This document shows positions 20,810 through 32,908 of a DNA stretch of 64,000 nucleotides, piece after piece (within the stretch, counting starts at the first letter, position 1; every line of letters starts with the position of its first letter). Source of the stretch: Vandiemenella viatica (taxonomy: Eukaryota; Arthropoda; Insecta; Orthoptera; Morabidae). The position numbers and the translations under genes were made by a program. Below the pieces are notes generated by a model, which was not told the DNA's origin, ran no database searches, and worked only from the letters and a program-made list of their open reading frames with translations. The stretch is taken from NCBI GenBank assembly GCA_031002005.1, contig CM061919.1:171661121-171725120 (forward strand), given 5' to 3'.

Positions 20810-22854
20810 CAGAGCTGTAAAAGTAACAATGTATTCGTTACTGAGTAACGGGTTCGTCGCCTGACTCGAAGTAACAAATAGTTATTCACAAATTCATTTT
20901 GTTACTTGCCTGTTTCATTACTCGCATTTGTCGTATAGATATGAACACGTTCCAGCTCCCGCAGGTAACTAATTTTGACAACGTAAAGACTAATTTTGTA
21001 GTTTTTATTTTGTTTAACATTAAAATTTACAGTGCATAGTTTGTAAATAGAAAATTTGTATGGATAATTTGAGATAGTTACTGTTTTTTCATTGATAGTT
21101 CATCAGTGAGGTTTATTGATTTCAAACATTTGTGAAATTTGTTAATTTTAAGAATTGATCCCTTCTATTTTATTTTATAGTGTAATTTACAATATAAAAG
21201 AGTTGTCTAATAGTTTTTGATATACATCTCTGCACTATTTAATAAAATTGCAATGGAGCATACTCCCCAGTGGCCATTTCCCTACACACTTATCTTCCCC
21301 CTTTCCTGCGTCCACCTACATTTGCCCTATACAAATTTTAACTTTAAACTCTTTCAACGTTTTTGGTAAATTATTCATAATTTGTCTTGGCAACATATTC
21401 CAATCCCTGACACCCTTACCTAAAAAAGAGAATCTTCCTGCACCCATGTGCCTGAAATTGGGTGCAAGATTGTTGTCATGGTCCTCTTTTCCCTTCCAAG
21501 CATTAATTCTTACACCAATACCTTTCCATGCCTCAGCATCAGTATACGCCTTAACACTCCCATGACCCTCTTCACCCTCCTCCTATCATCCAATGAATCC
21601 CTGACACCCTTACCTAAAAAAGAGAATCTTCCTGCACCCATGTGCCTGAAATTGGGTGCAAGATTGTTGTCATGGTCCTCTTTTCCCTTCCAAGCATTAA
21701 TTCTTACACCAATACCTTTCCATGCCTCAGCATCAGTATACGCCTTAACACTCCCATGACCCTCTTCACCCTCCTCCTATCATCCAATGAATCCCATTCC
21801 AGATCTTTTATCATATTGTTACTGATTGCGGTCCGCGATAATTTCTAGAAACAAATCTAGCAGGACTTTTTTGCAGTTACAGTATTGCATAAACAAAGAA
21901 CCAGGTACAATGACTGTATTCCTTTTGCCTGTTGTTAGTTATTGTACTATTACCGTAGGAATCATCAATGCAGATCTGGTTTTGATGTTGAATGTTTGTT
22001 GTAACCATGACACAAAAACAATTACTCTAATCGCATGTTTGTCCTGTACTTTTGTTATTGATTTAAAAGTTTTGAATATTGATTTTTTTTAAAATAAAAT
22101 AATTAACATGGGAGTCAATAGCATTCTGCCTGCAGGCCCGATTTGACGGTATGTACACATTTATTTTAACAAAGGTATCACAAAAAGATGAAGAATTTAC
22201 AAAAATAAAGGAAAACCATAAAGGAAGACAGTGGTGAAACTTCCTATTTAAAAACGAAATACTTTGATGAGATTATAATATTTGTTAAATTCGTGTCCCA
22301 TTATCACATCAGGCTTCTATGCAGGTTTTTGAGTAGGCTACTTTAAAAAATAACTGTCATTAGTTATTGTCACTAGATATGTCACAGTCAGGTGAAAGGT
22401 TAGGTCTTTTTTTGTATGCAAACAGGGGTTTGTTTTAAAATCAGATTATTCTTTTGTATATAATATTCATTAGACTAAATCAAGTGTACATTCTGAGGTT
22501 TTCTGCAAGATCCATGTGCTAATTACTTGACTTTAAGTTTTATCCAAATGAACAGCTTACCTAAACTTATTGTACTAAATAAACAATTCACTTAAACTTT
22601 TCCAAGTACAAACGATGTCGTCATGTACGCGATGCGATGCTTCATGATAGTTTGTATTGTACTGAAAGTAACAAGTAATGAAACGATACGATAGTAACGA
22701 AGTTATCCCTTAAGCGGCGCGACTCGATACAATGCTTCATGCTATTGTTGATTGTACCGAAAGTAATGAGTAATGATTCAAAAGTAACGGGTATTGATTG
22801 GTTTAGTAACAAATACATATTGGTACAGAATTTCTCGTTACTTTTACAGCTCTA
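20810..22854. mobile_element. hAT-type element, 2045 bp, with perfect 8-bp target duplication
   Basis: The termini are inverted: left CAGAGCTGTAAAAGTAAC, right (other strand) TAGAGCTGTAAAAGTAAC. Flanks acattcag (20802-20809) and acattcag (22855-22862) are identical. Subterminal sequence is rich in 'gttac' and 'gtaac' motifs on both sides (for example 20822-20930 and 22665-22845). That clustering is typical of transposase binding sites in hAT elements. No transposase gene was recognised inside; an LINE 3' piece is nested at 21240-21830, so this is a non-autonomous carrier. Confidence 0.85.
21240..21830 (-). mobile_element. CR1/L2-like LINE 3' fragment with internal 194-bp tandem duplication
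   Basis: The minus strand matches the 3' end of the LINE at 36471-37692 ('ccattgcaattttatt' terminus, 'ttaaagttt' run, 'aggattcattggatgatagg'-type frame encoding the 'DSLEDRRR' region). Bases 21402-21595 are repeated directly as 21596-21789 without visible differences. The duplicated block contains the stretch encoding 'LEDRRRV..GVMG..' in the LINE. Confidence 0.72.
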
Positions 22855-22879
22855 ACATTCAGTTGCCCTACACATGACC

Positions 22880-25690
22880 CTTGGATGGTGCTATGAAAGC
22901 AATAGTGAGAAGATGAGACTGAACTGTCACAACAGACATCTTGGTCAAAGGATACACAAAAATGAGCTAGAAGGTCCTGCTGAAAATCTAAAAGCTTGAA
23001 AAATTGGACCATCTCTATGCTTTTTTGAACTTAATATAAAAGGAATGAGTCTAGCGAAATTTGAAATCTTTCCAGACTTTCACAGAAATATACAGTTGAT
23101 GACATTGTGCTGCAAGAAACTCACACAGCAGACTAAAAACAGATATAGAGCAGAGGGAGAATACCCGGCTTTAAATTAACAGCCTCTAATTTCCATCGTA
23201 TGTATGGCATTGCAACTTATGTCAAGAATGATATATCAAATTACTAACTACTGTAGGTAAGCCCTTATAACGACTTTTTTACGACTACAGTAAAGTTGAA
23301 AAGTTGATGAAAGTTAACGTGTATATCTGAAACTAACTGACCCAACCCTCCTCTCCCATCTTAGCAACACCAACTATAGTCCTCGGTGACTTCAACAGTG
23401 AACATTACCTCTGGGGCTATAGCTAGAATGGTCATAATCGTGAGGTACTTGATATCTAAATGGAAAATGAAAACCTGAAATTAATTTATGACGCTAAAGA
23501 CCTGCCTACTTTTCATTCAACTCGATGGTCCCGAGGATACATTGCAGACTTATGTTTTGTAACCCATCTCCAGAATTCACTCAGACAAGTACGTCAATCA
23601 GTGTTTAAGGATTTATTCCACTGTTATCCTAGAAGTCGGAACATCTATACCTGTTATACAATCTTGCCCTAAATCAAGATGGAACTTCATGAAAGCCAAC
23701 TCGACTAAATTTGCAAAGCAAACAGGTTCCAATATCAGATGGATTAATCCAATTACAGAAGATTTGTGGGGGTCATTAAAGGTGCAGCTAGATGATGTAT
23801 TCCTAGAGTCCACTACAAAGAATACACCCCTGGCTGAAACGCAGAAACTGAGAAATTACTAATGAAATAGGAGGAATATTCGGCCTCTGACAATGCAATA
23901 CTTCACCTCCATTCACTGGAAGAGGGTAATACAAATATCTGTCATACCATACAATCCCTGGATTACATCCACATTAACAGAAAATCCTGATCTGTCATTA
24001 TAAAATTAGACTCATCAAACCCTGAAACTTGGAAAACAGGTGGACTTTATGAAGTATACCCAGAAACTGCCCACTGGGAACAAGCTACAGTAAGATGGCT
24101 TGCCAACTTCTTTTCAAATATCCTACAAACTGGAAACCTCTTATCCTAGATGAAGAAACCAAAAGTAATAGCCATATTGAAATCAAGATCCTAAAAAGTT
24201 GAAAACTATCGACCAACTGCACTTCTAAGAGTCACATACAAACTCCTGGGCACCTGATCCACAATAGAATTTCTGAAGTAACCAATAACCGCATTCCTAT
24301 ATGAAAAGCAGGGAGAAGTTGTAATAACCAGGTATACACTCTCACATCTCATATTGAAAATAGCTATGGGAATAAATCGGTAAGTATGGCTGCCTTTTTG
24401 GATCAGCTGCCTGTGACACTGTTTGTCTAGAAGGACTTCTTCTGAAATTTGTATCATCACATATCGAAATCTTACAGACTTTCTTAACAGCAGGTTGAGC
24501 AATAGATACTTTCAGAGCTTCTCTGATAATAACAAAAGTCTAATGTTTAAATCAAATAATGGCTTACCTGTTTTGGCTCTTCTCAGCTTCAATTTATAGA
24601 TACATGATTTACAGGAACCATCAACAACAAATTTTATTTACACTGATGACATCTGTTTGGTGAACCAGAAAGCTAGCTTTTCTGATGCAGAAACAATTTT
24701 ATCCATTAAATGTATACTCCAAGAAATGGTGTTTCCATCTCAGTAAACAATTATATTGACATTTCTTTTATGCAACAACCAATCACACTATAAACAAAAG
24801 TCAAATTCAGAAGCTGATTCTTGTTATGTTGCAGCACACCAAAATATCTGGGTGTAACACTGGACATAACTCTGACTTTCAAGTTCGTCTCACAAATGTG
24901 GCTGCTAAAGTGAAAATGAGAAATAATATTCTTCGAAAGCTTGCTGGTACTTCATGGAGAGCCAGTGCCCACATTATAAGATAAACCATACTCTGTTGCT
25001 GGATCAATAGAGCCCATACAAAGTAGATAAATGGGCAACTCAATCAGAAAATGCGGATAATTATGGGATGCATTCAGAGCCTGAACATCCTATGGCTTCC
25101 AGTTCTCTGAATTATTTTACCTCCAGCACTAAGAAGATCATAAGCTCTCCTAAAGATCTGTAAAGGCATCCAGAAGAACCCTCAACAACCTATGTGTTGA
25201 TACATTACACAAGCAAAACACCAACGCCTGAAATCATGGAAACTGCCATGGAGCTCAGCAATCAACATTACAGCATCCTCTTTCAATATCAACAAGATGT
25301 GGATAACACAATGGGAGCAATCATTGGTAGCCAACAAAGATCTAGTTGAAGACTAGTCCTGCAGTTAAAAGGATTCGTTCTCCCCGGATGGTAAAAGAGA
25401 ATCATAAATTGGACTCGAACAGGAAAAGGCAGATGCAGTTTCTTATTACGCAAATGGGGCTGTGTCAGTTCTGCAAACTGTGACTGTGGAGCCACCTTTC
25501 AGTCAATCTACCACATCATTTTTGACTGTCCACTTCAACCCTACAACAGAATAACAGCAGACATACACAGTACATCGATCAATGCAACTAAATGGATCAA
25601 TTTATTAGATGCAGAGATATAATATTGTACTAGCTCATAATGTGCACACCCTTGTATATCTTGTTAATCATTACACAATAAATCAATAAA
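22880..25690 (+). pseudogene. Decayed Jockey-like LINE (endonuclease + reverse transcriptase)
   Basis: Blocks in the right order and spacing. 'ELNIKGMSLAKFE' (about 23030) and 'DIVLQETH' (about 23100) belong to the endonuclease start. 'TPTIVLGDFNSEHYLWGYS' (about 23366-23422) and 'LPTFHSTRWSRGYIADLCF' (23505-23560) belong to its core. 'RPTALLRVTYK'-like sequence (about 24210) and 'YTDDI' (about 24645, catalytic pair in Y-T-D-D) belong to the reverse transcriptase. 'PKYLGVTLD' (about 24840) and 'HIIFDCPLQPYN' (about 25512) follow. The 3' end carries 'aataaatcaataaataaaat' at about 25677. Many stops and frameshifts. Confidence 0.75.
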
Positions 25691-25842
25691 TAAAATATCC
25701 TTAATTTGTGGAATAAATTTCATTGTAATTACATTGTAATTTTTGTGTTGCAATTTTCACAAACAGCAAATGACAATTGATATTGCTTTTTCTTCAACAG
25801 TCAAGTTTTTTTCCTGGGGTTCTATACCACTTCAACAACAAG

Positions 25843-26038
25843 TTTGTTAGAGATGGGAAAGGTTTGGGGACAACGAGCAGGAAAGATATCAGATATGGCC
25901 ATGGGTGTGAAGAACCATCCAAGCATTTTCTTGGAGTGAAATAACTGAAACAAAAAATACAGATGGCTGGATGAGGATTCGAACCCTCTCCTCCTGAATG
26001 CAAGGGCGGAGCATTACTGCTCATCCACCATGCTTGGA
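25843..26038 (-). mobile_element. tRNA-derived SINE, copy 3
   Basis: Box B complement ggattcgaacc lies at 25975-25985, box A-like sequence at about 26030, and the body has 'agatggctggatgagg' and 'ttggagtgaaataa' as in the other two copies. More diverged than copies 1 and 2. It sits just left of the second copy of the duplicated host segment. Confidence 0.72.
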
Positions 26039-26045
26039 AATAGTA

Positions 26046-26310
26046 ATGTTTATTGCAGCAGCAAATAAGGAAATAAAATTGCCTGTGCAAGTAACTGTGG
26101 TAGAGAACATGAGTTCTGATTCATGTCAGTGCCAAATTCGTGTAAGCATCTGCCATCTGCAAGCGCATTCTGTTAAAATTAGATGGAGTATTTGTAATAA
26201 CCACTGTGGATGATGCCAGTGATTATACAGTACAATTTCTTAATTGTCTGATAACAGCCAGAATCCCTGGGAATCAGTGTTACAATAATGCTCTTTTATA
26301 ACTGTGTAAT
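26046..26310. repeat. Host segment copy 2, left part
   Basis: Matches 14764-15050 (shared 'tgtttattg', 'tgtgcaagtaact', 'cagtgccaa', 'ctgccatctgcaag', 'atgatgccag.gattat', 'caatttcttaa.tgtctgat'). The match fades at about 26285, where the LINE starts. Confidence 0.65.
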
Positions 26311-26324
26311 ATTGATACAGATGT

Positions 26325-28089
26325 AGTGACTACGATGCGGAGGCCCTTAAACAGCTCTCTGATACCAACACATATCGTCCACATGCCACAGATCCCACCT
26401 CTTCCATCTGCCTCGAAATTCGCTCCTTCCTGGACCTCCTAGGCCCCTTACAAGGTCTTTCTTCACAATCCTTATCCCTTCTCACCCCTCAAAATCCCCG
26501 CACACCTACTCTGTACCTTCTCCCCAAGATACACAAGGCTGGCAATCCAGGACGACCTATAGTTGTGGCCTATGGTTCCCCCACTGAACGAATTTCAGCC
26601 TTGGTGGATCAACACCTCCAACCTTTTGTGCAGAACCTTCCACCTTACATCAAAGACACACCACATTTTTTGGAGCGTCTGTTAAAAGTCCCCAGTTCTC
26701 TACCACCAGACTCCCTCCTTGTTTCAATTGACGTAACCTCCTTGTACACCAATATTCTCCACCTTGAAGGCCTCAGTTCCCTTCAGCACTTCTTGGATAT
26801 GCGCCCTCCAAACAGTCTTCCCAGAACATCCTTTCTCATATCCCTTGCCAACTTTATCCTCTCCAAAAACTATTTCTCCTTCAACTACCAGATTTACCAC
26901 CAGATACGCGGCACTGCCATGGGTACCCGCATGGCCCCATCCTATGCTAACCTTTTCCTGGGACGTCTGGAAAATATTTTTCTGAAGAATTCCCCCCTCA
27001 GTCCCCTCGTGTGGTTCAGATACATAGATGATATATTTATGATCTGGACCCACGGGGAGGACCACCTCCTAGACTTCCTCAACTTATTAAATGATAATCA
27101 CTCCATCAATTTCACATGGTCATATTCCCACACCTGTATCACCTTCCTTGACGTAGATATCACCCTACGACACAGGACCCTCCATACCTCAGTACACATT
27201 AAACCAACAAATTTACAACAATACCTACACTTTGACAGTTGTCACCCCTTCCACATTAAACGTTCCCTTCCATACAGCCTTGCAATCTGTGGAAGACGCA
27301 CCTGTTCTGATCATGAATCAATCTCCAGTTACTCTCAAAAACTATCCCAAGCCCTGGTTTCCCGCCGATACCCCCATGATCTTGTGGAAAAACAAATTTC
27401 TCGTGCCATCACCCACAACCCTCGTTCTGCACCTCCTAAAGCTGACCGTGGACCAACACTTGTCACCCAGTTCTTTCCTGGCCTGGAATCTGTCAACCAG
27501 ATACTCCGCCGAGGGCATGATTTCTTACGTTCCTTCCCTGAAATGCGTCTCCTCCTTCCCAAAATTCTACCCACTGCTCCCCGCACTTGCTTCAGCAGAC
27601 CGCCCAATCTGTACAACATCTTGGTCCACAAGTATTTACCTGCCGACTCCCCTAGACCTCCACAAGGGATCTTTCCCATGTTACAGACCCCGCTGTAAAA
27701 CTTGCAGCATGCACCCTGCCACCACTACTTACTCTAATCCTGTCACAGGCGAATCTTTCCCTGTAATTGGACATGCGACATGTGCTACCACTCATCTTAT
27801 TTACCAACTCACCTGCATCCATTGCACTGCCTCTTACATTGGTCTCACCACTCAACAACTTTCCTACAGAATGAATGGCCACAGGCAAACAGTTTATACT
27901 TCCAACCCAGACCATCCCGTGGCAATTCATGCGAACTTCCATAATTCAAACAACCTCAACACCTGTTTCACAGTCAGAGCTATTAGAGTTTTTCCAAATA
28001 CCACCACCCCTTCAGAACTCCGCAGATGGAAACTAGCCTATCAACATATCCTTGACACCAGACACACCCCTGGCCTAAACCTACGTTAA
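26325..28089 (+). pseudogene. Penelope-like reverse transcriptase / GIY-YIG endonuclease, one frameshift
   Basis: An open frame runs from 26325 without a start (truncated) to 27698. It contains 'EALKQLSDTNTY', LPKIHK (26520-26537), 'ERISALVD', 'LLVSIDVTSLYTN', 'RGTAMGTRMAPSYANLFLG' and YIDDIF with the catalytic Asp pair (27021-27038). 'TFLDVDI', 'SVHIKPTNLQQYLHFDSCHP' and 'YPHDLVEKQISRA' follow. Near 27660 the frame shifts by one. The second frame continues with a Cys-rich 'CYRPRCKTCSM' and the GIY-YIG-like domain: 'HLIYQLTCIHC', 'ASYIGLTTQQL', 'R..GH', 'PVAIH', ending TPGLNLR at 28089. These two domains define PLEs: RT copies RNA into DNA and the nuclease opens the target. The protein acts in the nucleus. 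Only one frameshift mars about 1.76 kb, so the copy is fairly young. Confidence 0.9.
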
Positions 28090-28132
28090 ACCTGTCACTT
28101 GCCATCTCTCATTTCATTTTACAGTCTGTTAT

Positions 28133-28138
<6 letters not shown>

Positions 28139-28168
<30 letters not shown>
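28139..28168. repeat. (TA)n microsatellite in the PLE 3' region
   Basis: About 14 TA units between the PLE coding end and its terminal block. TA tracts flank or lie within nearly every PLE end in the window. Confidence 0.9.
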
Positions 28169-28172
<4 letters not shown>

Positions 28173-29873
28173 TCTTCTGTCTCCCTTTATTTTCAATTAC
28201 AACTTTTTAAATTAAGCTACACAAAGATTATATTGATTTGTTTCACTTTTATCGCTGGTCAAGCCTAATCCCCCCCCCCTTTCCCGGCAATTCTACCACT
28301 ACCACGCGTTTTCCGCCTGTGCGTCATTCATGTGGCGGGTTGGGATGTGACCACATCTTTCCCCCTGCCATATGTCTCGCTCCACATGACTAAGACTAAA
28401 GTCGAAATATTGTGCAATTCGTTTTTGTGTTTTTACGTGTCTCGCCCTCCTGCCTTCATCTGTGATAAGTGACGGGTAACTGTTTATTTTCCCTATCCTA
28501 TCTTATTTTCAGTGCCTCGCGGCATTTTCTTTGTTTCCTTTATCCAATTGATACAGATGTCTTAAAGATAGTAGGATGGGACATTGTACCTTACCTTGAA
28601 ACATTATCTAAATTGAGTCTGGATACTTGTTGTTAACCAGTTGACTGGAAAGTGTGATAGTAGTACCAGTCCATAAAGGAGGGGTGACAAACAGGGTTGA
28701 AAACTATAGGCCAATCAGTTTGACATCAGTGGTAGGTAAATTACTAGAGATTAATATGCAACCATATTAGAGGTGTCTGTGAGGAAAGAAAGGTTTTCAA
28801 GTCGGCAACATGGCTTTAGACAAAGATATTCATGTCAACAAGGGCGTAGTCAGGTACGGGCAGGGGGGGGGGCAGCTGCCCCCCCCCCCCAGCAGATTGT
28901 CGGTAAGCACTTGGGGCATTCATATTTATTTTTATTTTTTTTTAGTATGAAAAGAAATTGAAAATATTTGGTACAATGACTTTGACTGAGCCTGCTGGTC
29001 CGCGAATATTACTTGTGTCTTTTAATGCACTACTAACTGTATAAAACTTTTCCTGGACATTACCATTGTTGACATTACCCAAACAGGCTTAAACTAACAA
29101 AATAAATCTACCGCGGACAAAGATACGCATAGACGTCCGGTTAAAACCCATGTGGCAATGACACCATCTAAACCTATGGAAAAGAAGATGACGCAGGCAT
29201 GGGGGAAGGGGCAGCGGAGAAAGCACGACCTTGGCCATTCTGTCGTCACAGGATGGATGGAATGTAGGGAGGGTGAGGTAGCACAAAGCGCAGGTGGCTA
29301 TTGTGTGTTACAGTGATTGCTGAGTGCTGGCTGACTGGATTCATACACAACGCATCACTTTATTATTGTGAAATCACCGGAGTGCAAGCTAATCATTTAC
29401 TTACAAATGAATATAAGGAAGTTTTTTGAAAGTAAGTAATTTGTATCCACTGTATAACTGTTAAAGATGGCTATATATTTACGTACAGTGCCTACATAAA
29501 GTTCGATTTTTAATTAGTATCTATGGTTAGCCACATTCGCTTTTATTATTATTTATTTTTATTACCAAGAAGTGATTGCTAAAGAGTCAATAATGTAAGT
29601 GATCATTTGTCAGAAAATATTTATTGCATTTGAATTTATAACTGCCGTAGTTGCCCGGATTCACCCGGATATAAGCTGGTTGGTCCAACAGTCAAGTTGT
29701 TTCAATGAGTCTGTAGCCGTTAATGAGAACCGTATAAAGACAGCGCGGGTCCTGAAGCAAATGCGAACAAGAGATCTTTGATTTGCTTTAGGTATTAAAG
29801 TTTAAGATATAAAATAAAAAGGCACATATAAAAAACTACCTTTCGTGATTCAATGTGGGTAAATTTAGGGATA

Positions 29874-30144
29874 AGGGAACATCCATAAACCAGGTAGCTC
29901 CATTTTGGCCTCATGTGAATCCATCCCCCCTTACACCCCCCCCCCCCTCCCGCATGGCACGTAGGTTTTTCCCTATTGATTCCAGAAGATATTTTGTACT
30001 GTTTTCTCTTGTCAGACTATAATAAATTACATACGGAAGTAATTAAATGACAACTGAACATCCACCCAGGTAGCCCAACATATCTTTCTACCCAACCCCC
30101 CTGCCTCACTAGACCAAGCCACGTGGTTTATGGACGATCTCTAA
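29874..30144. mobile_element. MITE with 'CATCCATAAAC' inverted ends, copy 2
   Basis: Left end AGGGAACATCCATAAACC; right end (other strand) TTAGAGATCGTCCATAAACC. The interior aligns with the 5841-6420 copy in inverted orientation and lacks the PLE insertion present there. No gene. Confidence 0.65.
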
Positions 30145-30239
30145 TACTAGTTAAATCAGTATATCTAAGTAAATCATTGTATTCATTACAGCCAGATCAT
30201 TTAAATGTTCTTGTCACATTGAATTCCTTACATCATTTT

Positions 30240-31290
30240 TAGTGCAGTTTAATATTAAAAAATAACCTTATCCTCTGCAGTTGGTGACCATCAAACTCGA
30301 GTATACATTTGGGAAACATGATTCCAATGAACTTTTGATTAAGAATGTCTTTTCAGCAGCTCAGCTTGTTCTAATACTTCGTTGTCGAGTGTCAAGACTG
30401 TCTTTCACATCGTCTGGATAAGCACTATCGATATTTGGCGATTTTTTTTTTCAAGATTTCGTTTACTTGTAAAGACTTTAATTTCCTACACATTCCAAAT
30501 ACGCTAGTCACTTGATGGAATGCTTCCATGCATTTAGCTAATGTAGATGCATTGTCAATTATGACAATAAAGATTTGAATTTCAAAATGTTGTCTAAATG
30601 TTTGATTTTCTACAACTTTATCGAATGTAGATAAGTCGCTAAAATAGTCCCGCTTTTAATTTCGCTTGTGTTTTCTTGAAGTCAATTGCTGATATTCTTC
30701 ATAGACAGTTAGGGCTATGGCCAATGCCTTTATGTACACAAATAAAAAATAAAATAAAAACAAATTTGGACCGCATTGCTTGGACGTACATGTGAAATGA
30801 TTTATAAAGAGCTTATTCCGCGACAAGGTCTTGATCAGACAACTGCTGAGTTTTATCGCTTGCAAGCGCTCTAGAATTTTGTTTCACAAAAGTCATTATA
30901 ATACCCATTACTAAGGTCTTCATTTCATAAACTAGTCTGAAAGCTTGATTAAGAAACTCTACATTTTGATCGTCGTTATTAGATATATCATCCAAAACTG
31001 GTTTGATACTGTCAAAATGACAATAGTGCCTTCGTCGCATCAGCTCGGGCAAGCCATCTAGTGTCTGATACTCTTTTTAAAACTGGAATGTTTCAACTAG
31101 TATCTTCCAATGCTTTCAAGACCCCATGGATACGCTGAAGCGCAAGGAAATGGGTACAGGCTTTGAATGAAATCGAAGAAAGTGGATTCTTCTGTACAGC
31201 ATTCTACAAACTCTTGAGAGTCAAATTTAATGATTGTGCGAAAAAAGGATTATATGCTGCGTACTAAAAAACTTGTAAGCCACTGTTACC
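30240..31290 (-). pseudogene. hAT transposase (DUF4371/ZMYM-like) remnant
   Basis: Minus-strand frames give 'FDSIKPVLDDISNNDDQNVE' and 'EFLNQAFRLVYEMKTLVMGI' (31020-30900), 'NSRALASDKTQQLSDQDLVAE' (to 30815), 'YEEYQQLTSRKHKRN', then 'FRQHFEIQIFIVIIDN' and a 'CFPNVYSSLMV' end (about 30310). This order matches the central and C-terminal parts of hAT transposases of the zinc-finger MYM/DUF4371 type. There the phrase before the end is normally FPNV..LRI. Stops and frameshifts throughout. It lies inside the 28839-36470 hAT element and may be that element's own gene, running toward its left end. Confidence 0.62.
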
Positions 31291-31309
31291 CACTCATTTG
31301 GTTTTGTTA

Positions 31310-32140
31310 GTTTTGTTAAACTTTGCCCTCGACAATCGTTGATATTAATAACATTTCATTTCTTCTTCTTCCATCGTCATGCCAAACTGAGGAGCACGAA
31401 TGAACATATTTAGCAGATGTGTTTTTCTTCTTTTCCCAAAATATCTTCATCCTCTCGCCGAGCTTTTTCCTACGTTCTTCTGTCCAGGTGTTCCTTCTTC
31501 TAATATGCTGTTTTTTTGGTAAATTGGTGGTTATTGAACATATTGCTAAATCGGCATCTGTCCCGTATGATATCAACTGTGATTCCAGTTTCCTGGAGAT
31601 CTCTTTCGATTTCAATTAGCCAATTGAACTTGATTTTCGTTGAAATGGCCAGGTTGAAAATTCTTTTGGTTAGTCTGTTGTTATTCATTCTGATAATATG
31701 GCCGTTGAATTTTATTGGTCTTTTCCTGAATGTGTCTGAAATTTTTCCCGAATTCTGTATATTTCATTTCCTTTGCATACAAATTCCCTGTGCAAACTGA
31801 GCCAAAGATTTTCCTTAAAATTTTCGTTTCTTGTTTTTCAATATCTCTAATCAATGATCTGCTCCCAATAATCAAAGTTGCCTATGCGTATAATGCCTCC
31901 AATTTGATTACAGTGTTATAGAATCTTCATATTTTGCCATTTTGGGATATTGTCTTTTTGTTGTATTTGTTCCGGATTACTCTATAGGGTTTTTGTAATT
32001 TAGATATTGTCGCCTTGTTTGCTTCACAATTTAGTCCTGCAGGTTGAATAATTTCTCCTAGGTATCTGAATTTAGTTACTTGAGACATATTCCTAAATCT
32101 GGTTTTGTCATTTAATAAACCTAGTGAACTTTGAGCGAGC
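31310..32140 (-). pseudogene. RTE-type LINE 3' fragment
   Basis: Minus-strand frames give 'TKFRYLGEIIQPAGLN' and 'ANKATISKLQKPYR' (about 32080-31990), 'YNTVIKLEALYA' (31925-31890), 'EKQETKILRKIFG', then 'NENRLTKRIFNLA' in a shifted frame and 'WLIEIERDLQETGI' (about 31620-31570). This is the C-terminal end of a reverse transcriptase of an arthropod RTE-like LINE. Several frameshifts; no 5' part. Confidence 0.72.
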
Positions 32141-32904
32141 TATTCAGCAGAATAGCCTTCTATATCCCAGAATCCTACAAACTGTTCTACTGGTCCTGTT
32201 ACAGACATAGCGTACAACCAGAGTCAGATGATCGGTTTACATGCGGTATATCTGGACTAGAATCCAATGAAACTGAATAGTATGTGCACCTCTTAATTTC
32301 GCAAAAAACGTGATCTCGTATGCTTCATGCAATTAGTTGAATAAATTCCTCGCATGTTGTGTTGGATAAGTATGAGATACGTCCCTATACTTTATTTGCA
32401 TAAATATGTGTATGCTCAGTCAGAAATTAGTCAAATTTAGTTACAAATTCTAATAAACCAAAATAATTTCCATTGAAAAAAAAACTGCTAAGTGTGTCCG
32501 CCAATATTTTTGTTCACAAGTCCACAATCGACACGTGCACCTTGAATTTGCAAAATAACAGGGAAATTCCTTAATAGACTTTCTATTAATCATGAACAAA
32601 GAGGCCATGTGCATTGCAGCTGGATGTTATAGGAAAGTTCATTTGATAAACGAAGCTGATGCTATGTTGTAAGATAATGTTGACACATCGAATGTTCCTA
32701 ACATTATCCAAATCAAAAACTAATTGACTGTTATGCAAGTCATAAACAACATAAAAGAAGGGGTTCAAGGTTAATGGACACAAAATTATTAAATTTTGCG
32801 AAATTCATTTGATTTGGTATGTTCTTTCAATTTTCTAAATTGTTTGATTTATTGTAGATGTTATGAAAAAAAATTAAATTTAAATATATAAATAATTTTG
32901 TAAG
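32141..32904. other. Stretch without recognisable gene
   Basis: AT-rich, no motif recognised; part of the interior of the large hAT element. Confidence 0.4.
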
Positions 32905-32908
32905 TGCT

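Larger units (their letters stand above)
26325..28546 (+). mobile_element. Penelope-like element, best preserved, 14-bp target duplication
   Basis: Flanked by the exact direct repeat attgatacagatgt (26311-26324 and 28547-28560). It contains the reverse transcriptase and GIY-YIG gene, a (TA)n tract at about 28139-28168, and a terminal region with the hairpin/core motif (28386-28411), 'cttcatctgtgataagtgac' and 'ttttccctatcc'. The left end lies inside the coding region, so it is 5'-truncated. It was inserted into a LINE. Confidence 0.88.

Noticed and set aside
21248..21848. Plus-strand frames encoding a repeated Pro/Leu-rich peptide
   Set aside because: Antisense of the LINE 3' fragment; the repetition comes from the 194-bp tandem duplication.
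28773..28961. 62-codon plus-strand frame with a Gly/Ala/Pro run
   Set aside because: It spans the junction between LINE and hAT terminus; the run is the G/C tract of the hAT end.
29408..29434. First exon of a hAT gene on the plus strand (MNIRKFFE followed by gtaagtaat)
   Set aside because: Attractive start and donor, but the transposase remnant inside the element runs on the other strand, and no plus-strand continuation was found.
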